Assembly: GCA_033557685.1 (NCBI GenBank)
Contig: JAWQRN010000567.1
Span: forward strand, 1-28,331
DNA length: 28,331 nucleotides
From: Sperchopsis tessellata
Lineage: Eukaryota; Arthropoda; Insecta; Coleoptera; Hydrophilidae
Direction: 5' to 3'
Below, one piece after another: positions 20,909 through 28,331 of this stretch (positions within the stretch are counted from its first letter, which is position 1; every line of letters begins with the position of its first letter). The notes under the pieces were generated by a model. It made no database searches. It was not told the DNA's origin and worked only from the letters and a program-made list of their open reading frames with translations. Made by a program: the position numbers and the translations under genes.

Positions 20909-21322
20909 GTAAATCTGACTAATACAAATACCAAAAATGGAGATCTTTTCTGTTTCCGAACTGGAGTGATATTTTCAGCAAAGAAATATTTATGTAATCT
21001 TCCTATTTTGTATATATTTATGAATTAGTTTAACTGTTAAATACTTGTAGTGCGAGTAGTATGACGTAGCATAACTGATATTTATATGCTTAAATGTTAT
21101 ATTAATGTGTAAATAGTAAATCTGACTAATTTCAATATCAAAAATAGAGATTTTCGCCTCCCGAACTCGACTGTTATTTCCAGCAAAGTAATGTTTGTTT
21201 GGTTTTTATGTTTTGTGTGATTGTATGTAATAGATTGGTGATTAAATACTTGTAGAATTAGTAGTATGTTGCTGTAGTCTGTCTGATAGTTATGTGGCTA
21301 AAGTATAAGCTTAAGTGATGTC
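20909..21322. repeat. Tandem duplication, about 207-bp unit, two diverged copies
   Basis: GTAAATCTGACTAAT begins at 20909 and again at 21116. Matching strings in the same order include CAAAAAT.GAGAT, CCGAACT, CAGCAAAG.AAT, TTAAATACTTGTAG and AGTAGTATG. Copies have diverged by substitutions and small indels. No coding pattern is visible. It may be a duplicated element tail. Confidence 0.75.
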
Positions 21323-21776
21323 CGCAGTGACTTTGAATAAAATAATGGTAAAATTACGTCAAAGCAAATCTCTAACAAGGGGATGATGTAATATTTATGT
21401 ATCCAGATTATGTTAATAGTAGTGGTAGATTTCCCAATAGGTACTAAACCTATTTTAAGAAAATAAAATTTAATCATTCGCTAAATCTGCCACTTATTAC
21501 TTCTGAAGTAAAAGTTGCCCGGGGCTATCTAGCTTCCTTGTGCAAGCACCTTACTTTTTCACACTAAAAGTATAAATCAAAATTTGAAATATGCTAAGAT
21601 ATTCTGTAAATTTGGTAGTGGTTGTGATAGAAGTTTTAGTTATGATTTAAAAAAAAACATACATGCATTGGTACATTAATGTATAAATAAATATTTATGT
21701 AGCGTAAATCACTGCCGATTGTAACACAGAACATCGCGACACCCCTCTTAATGTGCTTACTCGCAACCCCGAAGTG
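21323..21776. other. Unassigned AT-rich stretch with a purine-rich string before TGTAATATT
   Basis: AAGGGGATGA followed by TGTAATATT near 21377-21396 resembles a polypurine tract leading into an LTR start. No matching LTR end, primer-binding site or second copy was found, so no LTR is called. Confidence 0.3.
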
Positions 21777-22740
21777 TATACAGGCTGTTAAAAAAGAGGT
21801 TCAGAAAATTAGAGACGTATAATACTGACTTAAATGAGTAAAACAGTTTTATGAATTCAGACAAAGATGGGGACTATTATGTTTTTTGTTGTCCTTTCAT
21901 TTCAACACAGCTTTCAAATCTTCGTATCATGCTGCAGCGCACTTTTTCAAAAAGTCCTTACTTCATTGAAATTGTCTTAGAAGCGTGTTCAACTCATCGC
22001 TGAAAGTATGCTACTTCATTTACTGCAGATGCAAATATTAAGCATTTTAAGTATCCCAAAAAACTATGCATCAAGAGGATTTAGATTAGAAGACCGCGGG
22101 CGCCATGAGATTGGATCTCCTCGCCCTGTCCATTTTTCACCAAAAGTGTGATGAGGAAACAATAAGATGGATCCCAGTCATGCATAATCCACATTTGCTG
22201 CCTTTCATGAAAGAGCACAGCATCAAAATATTGGTATAAGTAATTCACCTAAAGGTTATATTAATTAACATGGATATTTCTATAAGTTAGTCTAGAAAAA
22301 TGCCCATTCATATATTATTGTAATGTGGATGTTGATTCAAAGAATAACACGAAGACTTTCTTCCTCTCAGATATGGCATAATAGAGGTACCCATAATAAT
22401 TTCTGGGAAAATTAGCCTCATCAGTAAATAATATGTATTATAGGAACAGAGGGTTTGTAGAACAATTTTCGATAATTCTCAGACAAAACGCCATCATTTC
22501 TGAATATTCTAGATGAACAAGGGTTTGTACTTGTTGAACAAGGTACAGGTAAAATAACAATTTATGAAGCATTTACCATACATAAGGAGCAGTGATACAT
22601 ACATCTGCCGCAACTCTTCTGAAACTAGTTCCTGGATCTTCACCTACTCCTCTCAAAACATGATAGCAAAATCGGGAGTAGAACACCCCAGACTATGAGA
22701 TAACGTATTTAATTTCCGGATGAAACGAAGTTTCGAAAAT
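21777..22740 (-). pseudogene. Tc1/mariner-superfamily DDE transposase remnant (second family)
   Basis: Minus-strand blocks in order: GEDPGTSFRRVAADVCIT (about 22650-22597), FYLYLVQQVQTLVHLEYSEM, FCLRIIENCSTNPLFL, then ILFTDEANFPRN carrying the first catalytic Asp near 22421. After a degraded middle, QQMWIMHDWDPSY (about 22205-22167) keeps the second Asp. GRGDPISWRPRSSNLNPLDA (about 22130-22072) keeps the third position in the family's PRSPDLxPLDF motif. The C-terminus includes FEKVRCSMIRRFESCVEMKG. This is the insect transposase group with WIGRGGPIxWPPRSPDLTPLD signatures, distinct from the mariner at 19228. TATACAGGCTGTTAAAAAAG at 21777-21796 is a plausible terminal repeat; the opposite end was not found. 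Stops and frameshifts show it is dead. Confidence 0.85.
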
Positions 22741-24383
22741 AAATATTCAATACAGAAAATTTATGATTAAATCAAAAATATTTAAATTTGCTCGTCACCT
22801 AATTTTCATATTTTGTTAATTTGTTTCTTTGTTAAAAAATATCATAGATATCTGGTGTTTAAGATTATTTGTGTGAAAAACAGATAGGTTGAAGTAAAAT
22901 AAATACAATCTGCACAAGTTACATGTTAAGGGAATTATTTGTGCGTATTAACTATAATATTTCTTTTACCACCATATCACATTATTTTTTTCGAGAATTG
23001 AGTATTATTTTCATTTGTAAACAAATAAGTAATGGTAAGAAATAAAAAAATGATTTTCAGTGGTATGTGGTAGGTAGTATTAATGGAAATTTCATATCTC
23101 TTGGACAAGGGTCAGTACAAAACCATTGTTTGCTATATTTGTAGACTAAATTTAAATTATCTCCAATATTGTCCTAAATAAACAACTATTTCATAATATT
23201 TAAAAATTACCAATTTACCTACACATACAAATACTATTTTCGCAAACTAAAATATAGTGATCTTAAAATTTTGCTTCAATGTTATAGTAATCTAAATTTT
23301 ATTGATCAAAAAGTATTGTTATTCATATTTAATATTTTTTAAAACATTATTCCCTAAAAACAAGATGGCAAATGACTAAACAACGTTATTTGTTCGAGCT
23401 TCGCCTGCTCAGTTTTGCATGTACGGTTGTAGGAGTTGTGCAGCACTTGAGTTCTAGTAGTTTTGGAAGCAGCTGGAGTCTGATAGTGGGTTTCCTAGAA
23501 GGTTCAAGTTGGTTGAGAGTGGCATTGCTGGTGGTCTTCTTAGTTTGGTGCGAAAATTATATTTATAATTTAGCGAGTTTTGTGTGTTTTTATTTTCTAT
23601 TTTTGAAAGTAACTTTTATTTGTGAAATTATTATTATTATTTCTTTTTTCCCTTTTCTTCTTACACAATATTTTCTACTGTTTTAATTATGATATTGTTG
23701 GTAGTTTTAGTCGGTGTTAGTGTTGCTATGTTCCAGCAGTCGCACCACTTTCAGATTCAGAAAAATCACTTAGGTGACTTCCTCTATCCATGGTGGTTTA
23801 TCTGATACAGTTCTGGGCTTCCTGAGGTGTGGATGGTGTTGAAATGGCGTATCCATCTCGACGATCTTCGCTCATATTTTGACCAGGAGTAGATCTCTCT
23901 TCTAGCACCAGGGGCACATTTTGTTAGGTAGGAACGGGATAACCTATCGATGTACAATGTATTTTGCAGACTGTATCTTACGGTAGATAGTAGGTAAGGA
24001 AGAAGAGTGGCAAACATGCTAGAACTAGTCCAGGAGGGGTAATATAATGGTTTTGTAAAAGCGAGTGCATGCTTTCAAGGGGCAGCTACGAAGATTGCCA
24101 CGTAATATTGAAATGGAACTTTAAAAAATTAATAGATGTTCCAAAGCGATATTTAAATGTTGAGAATATCTTAGCGGAGAGATCTGGGTAGTAATTGGAT
24201 GAAACGTAGTTGGGTTTGGACTGGATTTGGTTTTAACTGTTATTTGGCCAGCCATCACTCAAAGTGGGTAATGTTGGTGTTTAAATTATTGGAAGGTACA
24301 TTTAAAAATCTTACGTGCTTTTCAATAACATTTTGAAAGTCTACGCCCACTTTTGGAAAATGAATTGCCTACGCGCTTTCAGG
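22741..24383. other. Unassigned stretch; GC-richer 23370-24120 with no recognised gene
   Basis: 22741-23370 is AT-rich and empty. From 23370 the composition is less AT-rich. A plus-strand frame of 104 codons at 23372-23686 encodes a mostly hydrophobic, low-complexity sequence, and a minus-strand frame of 77 codons lies at 23784-24017. Neither shows a motif I recognise, splice-site pairing or a partner exon, so I do not call them genes. They could be an unrecognised element interior. Confidence 0.4.
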
Positions 24384-24396
24384 GACACCCTATAGG
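24384..24396. mobile_element. Terminal-repeat-like string of a Tc1/mariner-type element
   Basis: GGGACACCCTATA is the reverse complement of TATAGGGTGTCCC, resembling the TACAGGGTGTCCC termini common on insect Tc1/mariner-related elements. Its partner end is not obvious. The transposase fragments at 21777-22740 (minus) and 24735-24915 (plus) are both candidates for the parent element. Confidence 0.4.
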
Positions 24397-24734
24397 GACA
24401 TCAATAACTTCGTTGCAGGGTAATCCATTCAACAAACTTTCATTAATAAGTTTATTTTATGTTTGATATTTCATATTGACATGTGATTTTGAAATATAAT
24501 ATGCAGTAGCAATAACATTGATCTGACCCACCCCACGTGTTTGAACAAAGCAACTAAAACAGTCGTTGGAGTTTTCGAAATAATGTACAGTTTCCCAGAA
24601 TTACCTATCTGTTTTAGTGAAATATGCTGAATTTTTAAAAAACTCATGTCTATTGTTTGTCTTGTTTAATATTTGTTATATATGCTAAAATTTATAAACT
24701 TTTTCATCACTTCAAATGCTGTACTGTAGATTAG

Positions 24735-24915
24735 GCGTGGAGGACTTCGCCTTGGCCACCTTCTCAGGATTTGATTTCCTGGCATAGGGATTCATAAAAT
24801 CAAATGTCAATGGACATAAATTCAATACTTTAGCTGAACTTAAAGGACGCATTCAGGTGAAAGTGCGGGACATAATTGCAAAAATGCTTCCAAATGCATT
24901 TCGCAATGCTAGGGA
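24735..24915 (+). pseudogene. Tc1/mariner-superfamily transposase C-terminal fragment (third copy)
   Basis: In one plus-strand frame: FSGFDFLA, a TAG where the family has Trp, GFIKSNVNGHKFNTLAELKG, RIQVKVRDIIAKML and NAFRNARDKIKIC. This corresponds to the DFFLWGxIKxxVYxxxPxTLxELKxRI to C-terminal part of insect DDE transposases related to the 21777-22740 remnant but on the opposite strand and clearly a different copy. The catalytic region is absent or unrecognisable upstream. Confidence 0.72.
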
Positions 24916-25418
24916 TAAAATTAAAATTTGCAAGGATTCGTTAAACATTCTCAATAAAGGCTTGACTTATGATTTACAAATCTATCAGTTTGTGTATCAT
25001 AATTAGGTAATTAACATGCAATTATGTCGGTTTTATATAGATTCGTCCAATTGCAAATAAATAGACAGATAATTCTAGGACATCTGTGTAAGACATAGCT
25101 GTGCGATTTGGATATATTTACATATATAAACGACGTGCGGGTATCCATTGGCATGGCTTTACATAAACTATTGCCTTCTAATTCCGTGTTAGTGATTATT
25201 TTAATTCTGGTATTTAAAAACAGTCTTTTAACATTTTTAAATGTGTAATAAACGAACCGATAAAACACAGTCTACCTACAGAATAATTTTATAGAGTATC
25301 TAATGTCATTGGTTGTTTATCACTTGTACCTAGGGGTTAACCGTGAATATTTAAGAAAATGGTCTTTCAAGATTTTTCTATTTTATTTTTATTTATATTA
25401 ATAAAATGTAGACGTTCA

Positions 25419-25427
<9 letters not shown>
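24916..25427. other. AT-rich stretch without recognisable gene
   Basis: No motif or repeat was recognised. An 85-codon minus-strand frame at 25011-25268 resembles no family I know. Confidence 0.5.

Positions 25428-25466
<39 letters not shown>
25428..25466. repeat. (TA)n microsatellite
   Basis: An uninterrupted alternating TA run of about 39 bp, flanked by AT-rich DNA. Confidence 0.95.
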
Positions 25467-25467
<1 letters not shown>

Positions 25468-25589
25468 TGTATGTAAAATATTATTTCAAAAATATTCTAG
25501 CTTTATATAACGACACACCGAATCGCCCACATCTCTCTCAGAGTGTGTTTACTAAGAATTTTTACTGAATTAAATGAGTGCAATTCTTA

Positions 25590-26070
25590 TTCTTCCAGAG
25601 CCATATCCTACTCGGAGGTTAGTTATTAATTAGGCAATCTTCACTTTAGATACCGTAACTCTGAAAAGATCTCAGGAGGTTAAAAGAGGTTAAACCAATC
25701 CTTAAGACTTCGCGTCCCACGCCACGTTTTTTAGCAATCTTCTCTTGTATACGCTATTTCCCTTTCATGGTGTGCCTCAGATATTCGAGCTCCCTTTGCG
25801 TAGCCAAATCATTAATTTCCAGATCCTACCTCTTTTGAGTTAGTAGGTCGGGGTTCGAAACCTTGCCCTTTCATGATATGTTCAGTATTCTTCTTTAAAC
25901 CTACATATCGAAAGCTTGGATATATTTTTTTAAATGCTGGTTCAAGTTTCATGCTTTCACTCCATATAACAAAATGAAAAATACGTAACATCTAACCAGT
26001 TTTATTCGCAAGATTGGCGCCAGGTCTCAGCTACTAACCATAGTTCTAATTTTAAGGAACGCATTTCTTA
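25590..26070 (-). pseudogene. Non-LTR retrotransposon RT C-terminal region, 5' truncated and decayed
   Basis: A single minus-strand frame reads RNAFLKIRTMVSS, stop, DLAPILRIKLVRCYVFFILL (about 26060-25970), YGVKA, stop, NLNQHLKKYIQAFDM, stop, then RRILNIS, stop, KGKVSNPDLL, and later LEINDLATQRELEYLRHTMK (to about 25760). These blocks match the post-catalytic part of LINE RTs with LLYGxExWTL, AFEMWxYRRMLxISW and KLEYxGHxMR signatures. Further left, frameshifted pieces include KIAKKRGVGREVL and VSKVKIA. Several stops are TGA or TAG exactly where the family has Trp. The catalytic domain and endonuclease are absent. The clade is uncertain (RTE-related is likely), but the sequence is not the same element as 386-1805. 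Confidence 0.8.
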
Positions 26071-27126
26071 ATCCCTTTGTTAACACCCCGTTTCTATGAA
26101 TTCCAAATTATATCTACGTGCAAACAATATTACTTCTAATAGAGCACTGCAGATGAAGTCTTAATGATAGAAACGTCATGTACACTGTAGGGTGGGCGTT
26201 TAAATCTACTTCGCTGATGCCTAAATAATTAGTATTGAAATTGTAATGCTCATTGATACTTGCTTATAAGTATATTAATGAATGTATGTAATATATCCTG
26301 ATTATTGTTATTGCTGTCAGGCAAATAAATTTCTAGCAGTAATCAAATCATATAATTTTCGTATTCGCAAGAAATGTAATTTTCCTACTTCCTCGCCTGT
26401 TCTATAGATTAAATATTATTCTGCAGCAGTCACAACCATGTAATCATTGCTCGTACTTTATTAAATTCAAAGCTACCGTTATTTGCACCTTCGATATAAC
26501 TTAAAATACGACATTCCCAAAGAGTTATAACATCCTGGTGGACGTGCAACCAAAGCAACGGGCGCAGTAAATTTGACGCCGAGTGCACCTCCTGGATAGT
26601 TATTATCCTTATTTTAGCTGATTGGAGCGGACTTTAGACCGGTAGGATAAGTGGCGTTTGTGTAAGTAGTCGGACGGTGGCTTCAACTTCTACTATTTAT
26701 AACCGATATCGGTCCTTATTTTCCTTGGTTCTAAGGCATGCTTTGGCTTTCCTACCAACTTGCAAACAGATAATTTTCAGCGCGTAAATCTCTGTCGGGA
26801 TATCGACACCACCATACCACTGCATTTATCCCTGGTAAAACTCAGCTACGATGGCCAAGTATAATTATAAATTAGTCCGGCACTCGGCACTAATTTGCTG
26901 TCACAACAACAGCTCTATCAGCTCTTCTCCAAATTCATAATCGATGGGATTGTTGCGGGGAAGGAGTAACATTCAATTTTCGCTTACTTGTAGTAGAATA
27001 TTTGAAGAACTAATTGTAATTCAAAATCATTGACGAAATTTAGTCATAGTTGAAAACATCAAAAACATTTTTTGAGAAGGTTTTAATATTAAAATAAACA
27101 CCAGTAATAAATGTTACTGTAGACTA
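26071..27126. other. Unassigned stretch with CpG-rich patch 26490-26900
   Basis: 26490-26900 is clearly GC-richer than its surroundings. On the minus strand one frame (about 26690-26497) reads with a single stop and includes NNYPGGALGVKFTAPVALV followed by ARPPGCYNSLGMSYF; a different frame further up includes VDIPTEIYALKIICLQVGRK. They look protein-like but I cannot assign a family. They could be an unrecognised element or an eroded exon. The remainder to 27126 is AT-rich with nothing seen. Confidence 0.4.
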
Positions 27127-27150
27127 GGGGTGCCCGAACTTTCTAGTGTG
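27127..27150 (-). mobile_element. hAT-type terminal inverted repeat
   Basis: TAGGGGTGCCCGAACTTT closely resembles the CAGGGGTGCCCAAACTTT termini of hAT transposons. It lies on the 3' side of a minus-strand hAT transposase remnant, the expected place for its right end. The other terminus is outside the window or lost. Confidence 0.7.
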
Positions 27151-27439
27151 AAGGAGTTCTTCTAATATTATAAACTTTTTGTGGGTTCTAACTTTTTATG
27201 TTATTTTTTACTTACTCAGCTCAACTCAAATAAACTAGTGTTTGATTAATTTTCCCAATATACTCTTTCAATCTAATAAAAGGTTTGCCATATAGTTATA
27301 ATAAAACAAAATAATATTTTTTACGTTTCATTTATTTTAATTATTTATAAATTATGTACATGCTTACATTGCATATTTCTGGTTAAATATTCTTATTTTG
27401 GTATATAATTTGATACGATGAACAATTTACCAAAATCTC

Positions 27440-27790
27440 GTTTAGTAAAGCAGTCCTTGTCATTAGCACTTTTCAAACATAGGCGGAGGGATAATAGGCT
27501 TTCAGTTTGAATGCTATATTTCTTTGGTATTTGTCTATTGAAACTAAATTCCAAAAAGTAGTATCTTGGTGTCTTTGTAGTATTATTAATTTTCTTTCTA
27601 AATCTTTTGATTTCAAGTTAAACATATCTCTTTTCTTCATAGTATTTTCTTCGACATCAATTTCGCAGAGTGGATGTAAAACAAATATTTGTTATAGTTG
27701 AATAAAATCTTGAAAATGGACTTCGAATTCAGCTTCTAATTTTTCTAGTATATCAATACAAATGTCGAATATTGATGATAATAACTACCA
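27440..27790 (-). pseudogene. hAT-superfamily transposase, C-terminal region, decayed
   Basis: One minus-strand frame stays open for about 115 codons apart from two stops: ICIDILEKLEAEFEVHFQDF, IQL, stop, QIFVLHPLCEIDVEENTMKK, RDMFNLKSKDLERKLIILQR, HQDTTFWNLVSIDKYQ, KLKAYYPSAYV, stop, then MTRTALLNEILVNCSS. The order matches hAT transposases of the GTF2IRD2/ZBED-like group: RFxDF, the xxLELIDLQ helix, then the dimerisation region ending in RSxLTDExLxxCLR. The motif usually reading STYVCExxFS is shortened to SAYV plus a stop. The terminal repeat at 27127 lies on the expected side. Upstream coding (28,200 to 27,790) is too eroded to align by eye. Confidence 0.65.
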
Positions 27791-28279
27791 ATTTATTTTG
27801 TGTTTATAGTGAGATTTTTAAAAATTTAGTTATCTGTATTTAAGTTGGGAAATAATCATTGCAATATTTCACTTTAAACGCACTACATAACATTTGTGCT
27901 ATTTTACATCATTGTCACATATATTAAAAAGGTGAAGTCTAATAGCCTATTTATATCACCCTTTTCTTTAAAAGAAGATTTAGTTTCAGACAAAAGCTCC
28001 AAAAATCATTCCAATACTTTACCTATGCTTAACCATTAAACATTTGTATGTAGTGGTAAATAACTATGACTCTGCGTTTTCTTCTAAAAAAGAAGTTGTT
28101 GCAAAGTCTTAGTCCTATATGAGTAATTTTTATTGCACATTTTATTACAGCAATGTTGTGAATGAAATATTGGATGCAAAGAACGAGAAATCTTTTTTTA
28201 CAAACTATTATATTTGCCGTGGCCCTCTGTGATAATTTATAAAAGTTCTGAAGTGGTGAGCTCTTTATAGTAGCTATTG

Positions 28280-28282
<3 letters not shown>
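27791..28282 (-). other. Probable eroded upstream part of the hAT element
   Basis: AT-rich sequence with many stops, expected on position to hold the rest of the hAT transposase on the minus strand. I could identify only scattered short coding-like strings, so the assignment rests on position alone. Confidence 0.3.

Positions 28283-28331
<49 letters not shown>
28283..28331. repeat. (TA)n microsatellite at the window edge
   Basis: A pure alternating AT run of about 49 bp that continues to the last base, so it is truncated by the window and its real length is unknown. Confidence 0.95.

Noticed and set aside
21377..21570. Possible LTR beginning TGTAATATT after a purine-rich string
   Set aside because: No second LTR, primer-binding site or gag/pol remnant, and no clear CA end, so it stays unsupported.
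25800..25875. tRNA-like T-arm: CGGGGTTCGAAACCTTG with a 7-nt TTCGAAA loop
   Set aside because: No D-arm, anticodon arm or acceptor pairing could be fitted around it, and the same bases fit the LINE frame on the other strand (KVSNPDLL), so the resemblance is most likely chance.

Overview
This window looks like non-genic DNA from a large, AT-rich insect genome. I see no convincing host protein-coding gene, no tRNA or rRNA gene, and no bacterial-style operon, CRISPR array or integron. Almost everything recognisable is a decayed transposable element. The mix (RTE, CR1/jockey-like, R4/Dong-like and I-group LINEs, a Penelope-like element, mariner and other Tc1/mariner transposases, and hAT) is typical of insects, and a beetle would fit well. 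The taxonomic call is an inference from the element mix, not from a marker gene.

Layout. 1-350: tandem repeat of about 167 bp. 386-1805 (-): 3' half of an RTE-type LINE ending beside that array. 1806-6440: mostly featureless AT-rich DNA, with paired palindromes near 2210-2238 and a hammerhead-like element tail at 4867-4902. 6440-7610 (+): CR1/jockey-like LINE remnant. 7946-8095: a strong 29-bp palindrome followed by a second tail motif. 9487-9760: a very degenerate minisatellite. 9994-12426 (+): R4/Dong-like LINE with an intact YMDD codon block, inserted between TAA-rich flanks. 13665-15500 (-): Penelope-like element with RT and GIY-YIG endonuclease, meeting at 15269-15748 an inverted partial copy of itself. 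17560-18440 (+): RNase H and zinc-knuckle end of an I-group LINE. 19228-20420 (-): mariner with recognisable inverted termini and a lost third catalytic residue. 20425-20800 (+): another Penelope-like tail. 20909-21322: two-copy tandem duplication of about 207 bp. 21777-22740 (-) and 24735-24915 (+): two remnants of another Tc1/mariner transposase group. 25590-26070 (-): a fourth reverse-transcriptase fragment. 27127-27790 (-): hAT transposase C-terminus and terminal repeat. Three long (TA)n runs lie at 11181, 25428 and the right edge.

The genes do not work together. Each is an independent dead copy carrying stops, frameshifts and internal deletions. The most informative structures are the Penelope-like inverted repeat, the recurring 3' tail that may be hammerhead-derived, and the R4 copy in a TAA-rich target. 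I found no sign of a new cellular system. Element identities rest on remembered family motifs read by eye from translations and were not confirmed by database search.
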